Positions 16,662-26,537 of a stretch of 64,000 nt of DNA are shown one piece after another. Numbering within the stretch: the stretch's first letter is position 1; the number at the start of each line of letters is the position of its first letter. The DNA is from Gonapodya sp. JEL0774 (taxonomy: Eukaryota; Monoblepharomycota; Monoblepharidomycetes; Monoblepharidales; Gonapodyaceae). The stretch is from contig JADIIX010000081.1 in assembly GCA_027604505.1 (NCBI GenBank), forward strand, positions 29,468 to 93,467, in the 5' to 3' direction. Position numbers and translations under genes: made by a program. Under the pieces are notes generated by a model. It had not been told where the DNA came from and did not search any database. It saw only the letters and a list, made by a program, of their open reading frames with translations.

Positions 16662-18033
16662 ATGGTTTCTGTCACAACTCAAAGCCAATCGCTAATCGCC
16701 TTTGGCGTCATTTGTGTGGCGATCCTCACCATTCTCGGGGCTGCCTACTTGGGAGGAGCGGGCGGGCGAAGTTTTCGTGGTTGGGAAGAAGAACGACCAC
16801 CCTTCCCACCTGGCACCCCTCTAGACTCTGTAGGCCCGGAAAACGGGCGATGGGAGGATAAGGCTTTGTCAATGGTTCTTGCTGCCCCTCATCTTCAGTT
16901 TCTGTTCAATATGAATGATCATGAACGGAGAGTTTTCTCGCAATATTCGGAGGATGGCATCCTCGAGTACATTTTCGACAACATAGGGACGACAGACAAA
17001 TGTGAGAGTCCGGTTTGTCCGCCACCTCTCTCGGTGCCTGAAGGGTAAACCGTGTTTAGACTATGTGGAATTTGGAACCGAGGCTTGCACAGAATGTAAC
17101 ACAGTAAGTTTTGGCAATTTTCACCCCTGTTTCCATTTTTGTATCATGGCACATCTTTCGTACGCCTCTCCAGCGATACCTTTGGGATGAGTACGGCTGG
17201 GATGGCTTGGTAGGCGATGATTTGTTCAGCGAACTGCCAAAATCCGAAAAATTGATCACAAATCCAGCTTATGGACGGCGATGGTGTCGCTCCAGATTCG
17301 CGCGTGATCAAGAATCACATGATTACGGTCCAGAATGTGGTCTCGTTGTTCGAAAAGTACAACGTACCCCACAAATTCGACTTGCTGTCAGTCGATATTG
17401 ACTCTGTGGACTACTATGTCACAAAAAAAATCCTGGACGCTGGTGAGGCAAATGTTCTCGGCGATGGAACGTAGTAGAGTGGGTGATCTTGCCAGCTCTG
17501 ACGGATCATTCCGCTTCCAAGGTTATCGTCCCCGCGTCATTGTGAACGAGATCAATCCGTACTTTGGACCCGAAGATGCTATGACGGTTCCAGAGGATCA
17601 CACGGTCTGGGGACACGACCATGTTTTCGGTAAGTGAAGGAACTTCCGCTATCTGCAATATCCCGACTTTCATCTCCCTCGCACGTACATTCAGGCCAAT
17701 CGGTGCGACTTGTTTATAAGTTGATGGAGAGGTACGGATACAGAACTTTCCACATGAAGTAAGTTGAGATATTTCCACTCCGTCCCTCACTGCAAAAACG
17801 AGACTCTCAATTGTATTCTTCCGAAAAGGGGAGTGAATGCGTTCTCCATTCGCCTCGATGTTTTGGCGAAATTTGTGGAAGAGCGAGCAGGTGTCACTCT
17901 GGACGAGCGAGATATTGCCCGATTGCTGCCCCCTTTCCACTACTTGTACAGACGACAACATCCCTTGAACCCCAATATTCCTAACAAAGCCTTTGAGAAG
18001 GATAAGGGCAAATTTGTGACTCCAGATATATAA
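16662..18033 (+). CDS. Membrane-anchored FkbM-like methyltransferase-family protein
   Basis: There are seven exons (16662-17001, 17060-17103, 17174-17209, 17268-17442, 17522-17629, 17695-17758, 17829-18033) and all phases agree. The start at 16662 precedes a single hydrophobic segment (SLIAFGVICVAILTILGAA), suggesting a type II membrane protein with a lumenal domain. Conserved blocks in order are FSQYSEDGILEYIF, YVEFGTEACTECNT, RYLWDEYGWDGL, LMDGDG, NVVSLFEKYNVP, FDLLSVDIDSVDYY, YRPRVIVNEINP and GVNAFSIR. These are typical of a eukaryotic family resembling FkbM methyltransferases, whose substrate is not known to me. The VEFG and SVDID motifs match SAM-binding positions. The start could instead be 54 bases upstream (16608, same frame). 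Confidence 0.82.
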
Positions 18034-18260
18034 ATATTACGTAGACCTGCAGCCAGATCACGTTCTTGCAAATACAGAGGTGCCCGAGAGTCTACATAAT
18101 ACCTTCGATGCACAGTCTCAATGTGAAAGCGACATGTGATTCTGCAATCGGTTGGCAACCTGCGTCGCTGTTGCTAAATTGGTGTAACCACCCTCCACCT
18201 CAACAAGCGCATCTACTTTCACCTGCTATGATATACAATATCCCCACCTCATAGCCACAA

Positions 18261-18900
18261 TCAAGCCTTACTCTCTGGCGCCTTCTTGTTGACCCTCTCC
18301 ATGAACTTATTCGAATCCACAATAGCCCTTGTGTGGGTCCCCCTCCCGACAATCTCCGTCTCGTCCCGAATCTCCACCTCGAAGTTGAGCGTACGTTTTT
18401 CGTGGGACACAAGCGTAGCAGTGGCAGTGACACGTTGACCCAAAGGTGTCGCGGCGATATGAGTGAAGTTCACGAGTGTTCCTATGGTGGGGGGAAGGGG
18501 GGGGGGGGGGNNNNNNNNNNCCGCCCGCGCCCCGCCCCCGCGGCGCCCCCGCCCCCGCGCCGCCGCCCCCCCCCCCCCCCCCCGGAAGATAACTTCATAT
18601 ACAGCAATCATCGACTCGCCCAAAAGATCCCTAGATTGGTGTCTATGGTGAACGAGTGTCACGCTCCGTCTTCATTCGCAAATGTAATTTGATTCCGAGA
18701 CGACACCAGAGCTGATTCCCAAGAATGCGGGCGGGCGGCCTCCGGCAGTTCGAGAGACTGTAAAGACCGGGGGATGCTGGGCGCCCGTTCTGACACGACT
18801 TGCCGACATCACCAAGCCTACTCACCCACAGTTGTCCAAGGGTTTGTGAGATGTGCCTGCGCAGCGTCGAACGCAGCTTTCTATAAAGAGAGGCTCTCTT
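18261..18900 (-). CDS. Fluoroacetyl-CoA-thioesterase-like hotdog protein, interrupted by gap
   Basis: The 3' exon on the minus strand encodes IGTLVNFTHIAATPLGQRV, then VSHEKRTLNFEVEIRDE and IVGRGTHTRAIVDSNKF, ending at 18261. This matches the C-terminal half of FlK-type acyl-CoA thioesterases (hotdog fold; conserved Thr-His in THxAATP and Gly-x-His-xR). An upstream exon reads DLLGESMIAVYEVIF, the conserved helix with the catalytic Glu. Between them lies a ten-N gap in G/C homopolymer, so the middle is missing. A further exon (KAAFDAAQAHLTNPWTTV) around 18790-18895 is possible. In bacteria FlK hydrolyses fluoroacetyl-CoA. The natural substrate of fungal relatives is not known, so the name describes similarity only. 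Confidence 0.68.
18495..18586. other. Assembly gap with artefactual G/C flanks
   Basis: Ten Ns lie at 18511-18520, with a poly-G run on the left and a C/G-only stretch on the right. The flanking bases do not fit the gene they interrupt. Confidence 0.9.
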
Positions 18901-19443
18901 AGCATCTTAACAGAATAGCCCCTGCCGAAAACGTAACATGGGTAGGCAGCAGGAGCTTGCGCGTACCTCAGAGAGCGCTACCAAAGATGGGGTCGCAAAG
19001 ACTGGGAGAGCTCCGGATGCCACTCGAGCTGCTGTCACTTCACTAAAGCATCACCATTTGGAAAGCAAGCACGGGAATCAAGCGATTCCACAAGCAAGAT
19101 TGGTGACGGAGTGGTCGTAGCAGAACATCAGATTGAGTAAAATCATTCAAGGGCGGGAATGAGAGTATCGGACAGCAGAGTTGGACACAGGGCAGAGAAT
19201 GAACGAATTTCAGCACCCACGGAACAACGATGAGGGATGCAACGCCCTTGAGGCCGGTGGGAAAAGTAAAACTCATGTAGACCAGCTGTGTCGGAAGTAA
19301 TTTGACGCGTGTATATTGTTGTTATTGTTGTTAAGGCTGGATATGTCAGGCTCCCAACTCCCGATTATTCGGTACAATAGACAACCAATTACTCAGTCAA
19401 AAAGGATTCACTTCCACTCGAACCCGCTCCTACTGAATCTCAC
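18901..19443. other. Intergenic region
   Basis: The thioesterase gene and the membrane-protein gene diverge from here. Small open frames on both strands lack motifs. I see nothing I can support. Confidence 0.45.
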
Positions 19444-20416
19444 ATGTCCGCAAAGCCAATCGCTGCGCCGCTCGCCCCATCAGATTCGTCTCTGACAATC
19501 TATGCGGTTGTCCCGGCCGCAGCTCCTACAGAAACGGACAGGCTGCTGCCATCAGACGATGCAACCCCAGGAGAAACCTGCGTCGCGTGCTGTGGAGGGC
19601 TGTGTTTCGGCGCTGAGCTGTGTGCTCTCGTAGTTATAGCGGTGTTGCAAGCTGTTCTCACGGTAGGTCCCATGTGGCATAGAGTTTGAGCATTCTGAAG
19701 TCATTGACATCTCTGACAACCCTCTGTAGCTGGGTGTCATTGTTTCTACAATTGCAGTGCCCATTCTCACCGATGGGGAGAGTGAGTTGCTGCCAAGATA
19801 TCGAATGGATACGCAAAGAAATTCATCTCCATTGATTGTAGCGTGCGACCAACCATTGCGCACATTCGTCCTCGGCTACGGCATTGTTTTTACCATTCTC
19901 AGTATGAGTGTCAGCGGGTAGGTATTCTGATATTGTTGGTGCGTTTCCCTCCAATTGACCCTTTCTCGCCCCTATCGACCATATTGTCCGCTTGTGCAGC
20001 AACTACAAACGCAACGTCGATCATGATACGTTCCATGGTCATTCTGGGTGAGCCTTTTCCCGAATATCGATGAAAACTATTCTCCTCACTTACAAAATTC
20101 CGACACCAGAGCTAGCTTCGGCAACTTTTTCGCCGGTCCTCTGTCTTTCGTGCTCTTCGTGTTCTTCGTGTTAGGGAATGTGTGGCTTTACAAGTCCCAC
20201 AGCTGCGTAGACACGTCGCCAATCTTGTACTGGACTGCGTACGGTTACGTCGCATTCGGATGGGCCAAGCTTGTTGCTGTACCCTGCATTGTTATCAGTG
20301 GGTTTGATGATGGAAATTATGCGTTATTGCATGGCCCAACTCACGCATGTCCCATTTTCGCGTCTACTAGGCCTCATGTGCTCGATGGGACTTCTCAGCA
20401 CAGTTCTCGTTCGTAG
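19444..20416 (+). CDS. Predicted four-span membrane protein
   Basis: Five exons join in phase, ending with TAG at 20414-20416. The N-terminal 50 residues are Ala/Pro-rich and cytosolic in character. They are followed by a Cys-rich TCVACCGGLCFG and four hydrophobic segments: ELCALVVIAVLQAVLT with GVIVSTIAVPIL, TFVLGYGIVFTILSMS, LSFVLFVFFVLGNVWLY and GYVAFGWAKLVAVPCIVI. The pattern GNVWLY...C...SPILYW resembles the membrane part of some RING-type E3 ligases and related fungal proteins, but no RING domain is visible. The tail after the last span is short, and the last intron could be misjudged. Function is unknown. Confidence 0.6.
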
Positions 20417-20903
20417 TCCTGCATCAGAGCCTATTGCGTGAGCTCATGCTCAGAGTTCGCCGGTTTTGAAAGCGTTTAGGGAATTTTTATAGCGTTTAAA
20501 CAGTATTAGGCAATGGCATAACATGTGTTGAGGTGAATTGCGGTCCTATGGAACAAGCAAAAAAAAAAAAAATGGAAACATGTACGTCATTAATCGTTGG
20601 AGTCTCATGAATCAGAAGGGATGCAGGAACAGCAGGCCCAGTGTGCTGTGTTCTTCCAAGTCCCAAATTCTGTTCAAGAACACAGAGATAGTACAATAAA
20701 TGTATATGAAGCGGAGTACAATACACGATATGGATAGTTCTATGAGTTTACATAAAGTTGAGTGCAAGCAATATTGTCAATCACAGTCATAAATACATAT
20801 TTTTGACCCCGATTCCTCCCATATTACGAATCACTTGAAATACAGAGGTGGACCTGCGATAGAACAAGACCGACAGTACAGCGCTCCAGTGGGAATTCTC
20901 TCA
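20417..20903. other. Convergent intergenic region
   Basis: This lies between two 3' ends. It contains a poly-A run near 20560-20572 and nothing else I can support. Confidence 0.5.
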
Positions 20904-23882
20904 TCAATTGCGATGAGGCTGAGAGGATGTGCGAGGAGGTGGCGCAGAAGTACCTTCAGAATGCAACGAATCATTGTCATCGATAACGTCAGTGAGACAT
21001 GATAGTGGAAAGACACCAGATTGCACTGGTGGGGTCTTGTTGGTACCCTAAAGTATACGAACACAGTCTCAGGGCATTGGCGACAAGCTTGAGCAGAAAC
21101 ACAACAAACAACTCACAGCTGCCCAGCCATCTGGATACTGAAAAAGACAAAACACTTGATCTCCTATAGAAAGTCTGATTTCATCGCTTTCCCGGGGCTC
21201 GTACGCATTTCTCACTTTGAACACCTTCCGAACAGGTAGCGGTGCAGACGCCAAAAGGATCGATGATCTGGGCGATGCACGCACCGCCAGCTGCTGCTTC
21301 AAAAACTCAACGGCTTTCGCCATGTCGTTCACCTCTTTGCGCGCGGTTTTGCTTTCATCCCGCTCGCACGCCAACTTGGATTCTAAATGTTCGACATGCC
21401 TCCGTTCGCTCGCCTGAGAGGCTTGCACCTCCTGCTCCAATTTCTGCTTTTCCAAACTCGCTATTCTTCCCTGTAGGTTGAGCACGGTCTGCTGGAGACT
21501 CTCCAGCTTTCGGTCTCTGTCTTCTAAAGCACCGCGCTGTTCATCAATTATGCGAACATGACTCTCAGCAACTTGTGTGGAGAGAAAAATAGCAGTAGAA
21601 AGCTCGTTCAGATCCGAAGTTGAATCATTACGATGGCTCATCCCATGCGCAGCTTCCAACCGTAGAGCGACACCAGTGTCAAATTTTTCAGCCAGACCTT
21701 CCATTCGGCGTGATAGCTCTGTGGCGATTTTTCCGTGCGCCTCTAAGGACTCTAACACCCGTGCAACGGTCTCGCCTTGCTTGTTTAACTGCTCGGACAC
21801 AGTCTCCAAATGATTATGTGTCTCTACTCTTTGACGTGGATCGCCACCGAGATTCATTTCGGCGATCAAAGCCACAACTTTCGAGGAGAAATCTGAAAGG
21901 AAGTCCGCCGATGGATGTACCGGACCTACGACACCGTCCACCCTTTTCGCAGCAGCTTGTGCCCGAATATGTGACTCGATCAAAGCGTCGATTTTGGTGT
22001 GCACTTCCTGAAATTCCTTTCTAGTAGCTTCCGTCGTTTCCGCATTTCGCGCTTGAACGGCTCTGAGATGCCCTTCAACCGCCCTGAACATGCCCGCGAC
22101 ATTCGGCTCCACCTCAGTCTTAGCCGACGCCATATCGTCCACTTTCCGGGCGGCATGTTCCGCAGCATTATAAACAGCATCAAGACGCGAGTGAAGGGCC
22201 TCGGCAAGGTGCTGCTGGTGTGACTCGAGGGAATCCAGGCGGGAGGAGGTATTGTGAAGATGCGCTGCGATAGATGAAATGGAGACAGGCGGTTCGTCGT
22301 AGTCGCTATCAACGAGCATGCCATCGGATGGACCATGAGAGGGCGGGATGGTGACGCGTGACTCAAGAAGTCGGCGGATTTCGTCCAACTTCTCAGCAAG
22401 CCCCGCTGCAGATTTGTCCGATTGAGTTGGTGGAATTAGTATGGGGTGTTTTGCTTCACCCAAAGGAGAAGGACCACCGCTAGACACAGCAAAGGGCGAG
22501 CTCAGGTTGAAATCAGAGGGCTGATGAGAGCCGTTGTCGCCTGGTTGGTTCGAAAACATTTGAGACGCAGAAGAATAATCAGGATGACCATAGCCAGCAA
22601 AGTCAACATTATTGTTCTCGTAAGCACTCGAGGAATGTTGTGAGGAAAGATCAGCTCCGTCGAAATGATGGACCCCGTTTGCGAGTTGGGCAGACCCACT
22701 GTTCGCTGCCGCCGCCACGAGCTTGGCCATCGTCCCATCGTCAGGCAAGTCCACGAGTCCCAAGTTCCCCCGCTGTCTCGCATACTCCACGATTACCGCC
22801 AGAGGTTCGGGTTTGGGCTCGAATTTGGCGCCCCATCGATCCTGGCCAGCCGCAACCGCGCGGGCGAGCTCGACTGTTTTCACGGTGACGTGAGCTCCGT
22901 GTTGAAGGAGCAAAGATATGATCTCGGCAGATGGCGTGAGAGTGAAACGCTCGCGGACTTGGTCTCTGTGTGACGGGTTGGAAAGAACCACGTTGGGACC
23001 GGGGAGCTGTGAGCGTTTACATCGATCGACATCAACAGATGAGCAGATATGAGACCATGAGCATTGCAAGATATTTACTCACACTAAAGTCCCACACTCC
23101 AGCAACTAAGGCAAAGTCGAGATGAGACTCATATCTTCGAGACTCGTGGTCAAACCAGCGTTCGTTCTCCCAGTCCGCTAGTGTCCAAACGGAACTTGAC
23201 AAGAAAGGCATGTGAGATGCTTCAGGTGACAACATAATGCAGGGACACCTGGAACAAGCACACTCACTGGTGGTATGCTGTAAGCCAGTGGACACCCAAG
23301 TTGGGATCGGCTCCTGCCGAAAGCAAAGCCTGAACCAAGTCCACTTTACCAGACCGGATGGCCAAACAGAGAGGCGTTTCCATGAGCTGTGAGTCAGTCC
23401 GGACACCAAGGTAGTCCAGAGTGATATTGAGTGTGACACGCTTTCTGTGAAGGTTAAGTTGCCCACATGTCAATCACCAATCCCCACTTCGTCAATCATC
23501 CCCACGTCCACCAATAACAACACCAGTGAATCTTCAATGGTGAAAATCTTCCGAAGTTGAGACTTTGTGTCTCAAGAAGACAAGGGGAGCAGTGGTTCCG
23601 CGGGTTCGTCTTCACCATTCTTCACCTCAAGGAGTTTTATATCCTCCAAGAGCCACACAAACCAAACGACATATCCTTCACCCAAAACGAGCTATTACGC
23701 CCGAGAAGATGGAGGCGCGAATCCGAACATTGGCTCCTTAGCCGTTCAGAATCTACTCACCGAGCACCGTTGACATCTGCACCATCCCGTATCGCCTGCT
23801 GGACAACATTGATGTAGCCTCTTTCCACAGAATCAATGAGACGCCCGTTTGCGCCTTCCGAAGGGCCTAGCGATTGGGTCAT
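20904..23882 (-). CDS. Ankyrin / coiled-coil / SH3 scaffold protein
   Basis: The start at 23882 (MTQSLGPSEGANGRLIDSV) opens an ankyrin-like exon (23761-23882). The next exons add METPLCLAIRSGKVDLVQ with ALLSAGADPNLG, a clear ankyrin repeat, and LTPSAEIISLLLQHGAHV. A Ser/Gln-rich linker follows, then long heptad-rich helices (for example RVIDEQRGALEDRDRKLESL and EKQKLEQEVQASQASERR) that should form coiled coils. At the end, VFKVRNAYEPRESDEIRLSI, QYPDGWAA and, in the last exon (20904-21047), GTNKTPPVQSGVFPLSCL make a complete SH3 domain. The architecture suggests a cytoskeletal or signalling adaptor. SH3 domains also occur in the kinase pair at 43-51 kb. Partners are unknown. Confidence 0.78.
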
Positions 23883-24275
23883 GATTTTTATTGCTGCTTT
23901 ACCACGCCTGGGGAGTGAGTGGCCCTCCTCACATCGCCGCACCCGGCTCAGTGAGGAACCATTCCCCACTCTTCAAACAACCACCAGACTTACCACAATC
24001 TGCTTGCTGCAAATTTGCTGAGCTGTAATGGCCCAACCAATTAAGCAGGACACCTTCATCGCAAGGTTTCCTGAGATATTTTAGAGAGAGACTTATGAAT
24101 TTGACTCAAACTCAAGATGCAGAAGCAATGTGTATCGTGTAATGTTTACCTCGTTTGCTTCACCAGCTGTAGGCCACAGCAGGACAGAGGTTAGACAGAT
24201 CCCCCAGTCCACTCGCCAACGCATTTAAAACCAATCGCTTCCATACGAATCTGGATTCACAATCACGCATTCAAT
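23883..24275. other. Divergent intergenic promoter region
   Basis: This separates the minus-strand ankyrin/SH3 gene from the plus-strand exonuclease gene and should hold both promoters. No motif was assigned. Confidence 0.5.
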
Positions 24276-25132
24276 ATGCCTCGAAACGAGATCTACATTT
24301 CCACCGATATCGAGTCTGACGGCCCTATTCCCGGCCCCAATTCCATGCTCTCGTTCGGCTCCGCCGCCTACACCCCGGACAAACGCCTCGTGTCGACATT
24401 CTCAGCAAATTTGGAGCTCTTACCTGGTGCACAGGGGGATCCTAAAACTATGGCATGGTGGGGAACGCAACCGGAAGCCTGGGCGGCGTGTAGATCGAAC
24501 TTGGAAGAACCAGAAGTGGCTATGAAGCGATACAAGACGTGGCTCAAGTCCCTGTCCGGAACTCCAGTCTTCGTGGCATATCCGGTGAGTATTATGATGG
24601 ATTAGTTACTCGTGATGCAGTTTTTCATCGAGCGACCGTTGCATACCGGATTCTTGGCCAGGCCGGGTACGACTTCCTGTTTGTCTACTGGTACCTCATC
24701 CGTTTCACTGGCGACAGCCCATTCTCTCATTCTGCCCTGGACATCAAGACTTACGCCATGGCACTATTGAAGGGGAATTACAGGGACGCTACAAAACGTC
24801 ACATGCCCAAAAAATGGTTCGACCCGGCATTGGCGCATACCCACGTCGCACTCGACGATGCCATCGAACAAGGGGCGTTGTTTTGCAATATGTTGAAGCA
24901 GAATCTGGAAGGGCCGACGGACAGGTCGGTTTACAATCAGGACAATTCGAGAGTTGGACCTCTTGGGTCAGCAGGCACTGCAGGGTCGGCAGGGTCGGCA
25001 AGGTCGACAGCACTAGTGCCTTCCGCAGCGCCGTCTGCTGCTTCACCACTATCTGAGAGCACTGGACAATCTCCAACAGGAAGTGGTGGGTCGAGCTCGA
25101 GTACTTGGGCTGCAAAGGTCAAAGGGAGGTGA
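24276..25132 (+). CDS. DEDDh-type 3'-5' exonuclease-like protein
   Basis: Two exons (24276-24584 and 24662-25132) join in phase. The first carries [20 protein letters not shown], an exonuclease I motif with Asp11 and Glu13. The junction gives [18 protein letters not shown] (motif II Asp), and then [12 protein letters not shown] and [13 protein letters not shown] provide the His and last Asp of motif III. Order and spacing match a group of bacterial 3'-5' exoribonuclease-like proteins of about 180 residues. This protein adds a Gly/Ala/Ser-rich C-terminal tail. It is a single-domain enzyme without helicase or polymerase parts. The substrate (RNA or DNA) cannot be told. The bacterial resemblance suggests possible transfer, but the gene now has an intron. 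Confidence 0.8.
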
Positions 25133-25220
25133 TGAGTGTTGCACCTTATAATAGTTTATCATCTGGCTCCTCTAAGAGACATCGTTATCTGTAGTGTCTC
25201 GTTGCCCTGTAATCCACGTA

Positions 25221-26048
25221 TCAAGAATCTTGCGCCAGGTCCTTCACAATCAACTGTGCTGGGCCGTAGTCTGGCGGTATCTCCGAGGCCCGCTTTTGTT
25301 CTAATTCGGCCCACCATTTTCGTGAGCCGACCGTGAGTGCAGTCACTGATGGCGAATCATTGTCTAAACGTTTCGTGATGCCTGGTTCGACACCAACGAA
25401 ACCATTGTCCCTGACGAGGGCGGCCATTTGTCCGGGGTGAACACTGATCCCCCATATTCGCGCCAGGAGTGGGGTACGGAAGGTGTATGCTCCATACAAT
25501 GTCTCTACCCGTTGCGAGTACTTCCGGTTCACGTCCTTGACATGATCGACCAGCGCGTCCATCAGGAGTCGTCCTATGCCACGTTTTTGGTAAGAAGGGT
25601 GGACGACTCGGTCATGGAGGTAGAATATCAAGGGGGCATTTTTGGCTGGTTGATCCTTCTCGTCGTTGAGGCGTTGCTTCACACCAGATTCTTCGGCGGC
25701 TTCTGCCATCCAGTCCGATTCCAAGGCAAGATCCAATCCGGGATGTTCAATGTCCGGTGTTACGTGGTTGATGTGTGGAAGACTCTTATCACACCACCAA
25801 GGGTAGCCGATGATGTAACCGACCCTCGTCTCCTTCCCACCTTCCTCCAGCACTGCCATTAGCCCGATCCCGCCTCTTCTCCTCCCATAGCCGTAGTGCA
25901 TTTCTGGTGTCTCAAAGTACTCGGGATGCTCCCGGTACGCTGTGTACTGGATTTGAGTCAAGGACCGATTTTGAGCGGTGTCGTCGGTGTAATCTTGCAG
26001 CGTCGGGACACGGAGAAAGATACGGGAGGATGGTGATTGCGATGGCAT
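25221..26048 (-). CDS. GNAT-family N-acetyltransferase
   Basis: The frame extends upstream to 26168, but the Met at 26048 (MPSQSPSSRIFLRVPTLQDY) fits the usual GNAT start, so I chose it. That gives about 275 residues. Motif A of the acetyl-CoA-binding fold is plain: HPSYQKRGIGRLLMDALVDH (Q/RxxGxG/A). The middle insert is Glu-rich and disordered. The C-terminal half (FRTPLLARIWGISVHPGQMA) forms the remaining sheet. These enzymes move an acetyl group from acetyl-CoA to an amine; the acceptor is unknown. The gene is intronless and its 3' end converges on the exonuclease gene with fewer than 90 bases between them. Confidence 0.8.
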   Translation of the reverse strand: MPSQSPSSRIFLRVPTLQDYTDDTAQNRSLTQIQYTAYREHPEYFETPEMHYGYGRRRGGIGLMAVLEEGGKETRVGYIIGYPWWCDKSLPHINHVTPDIEHPGLDLALESDWMAEAAEESGVKQRLNDEKDQPAKNAPLIFYLHDRVVHPSYQKRGIGRLLMDALVDHVKDVNRKYSQRVETLYGAYTFRTPLLARIWGISVHPGQMAALVRDNGFVGVEPGITKRLDNDSPSVTALTVGSRKWWAELEQKRASEIPPDYGPAQLIVKDLAQDS

Positions 26049-26168
26049 TTTCCAGGTGTGGAATCGCGGGGATGGGTGGAGAATGTGGGGAAACAGGAAT
26101 CCCCAGTGGAGTTCCCAGGGCCTGAGCGGGGGGTGCGCCGCTGTTCTTTGCTTTCCATGATAATACAT

Positions 26169-26537
26169 AAAGGCGATATGTAGAACCGAAAAAATGCATC
26201 TATGATAAGGCTTGAGAGATATTCCGGAGCTGTTTTAGCTCGGAGAATTCCGATTCGATGGGAAGGCTATGTGAAACTCCCTCTTCGCTAAGGCGCTTTC
26301 AGTATCTAACTACTCAAAGCCCCACGAAACGTGATTTCGGCACTCCTGGCGCCTTTCTTTCAAGGCACAACTCTCGAAACCAAAAAACTGCTGCGCAGGG
26401 TATCAGGTTGAGGCACAAGCCGGCTGAATGTTCACAATGATTATCCGATATCCGATGTGGTCGGTGCGGTGATTCTTTTCCCGACACAAGCAGTCAATCT
26501 GAAACACCCAGACCAATACCACGTCACAAAAAAAGAA
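26169..26537. other. Divergent intergenic promoter region
   Basis: This lies between the GNAT and epoxide hydrolase starts. No other signal is supported. Confidence 0.45.
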
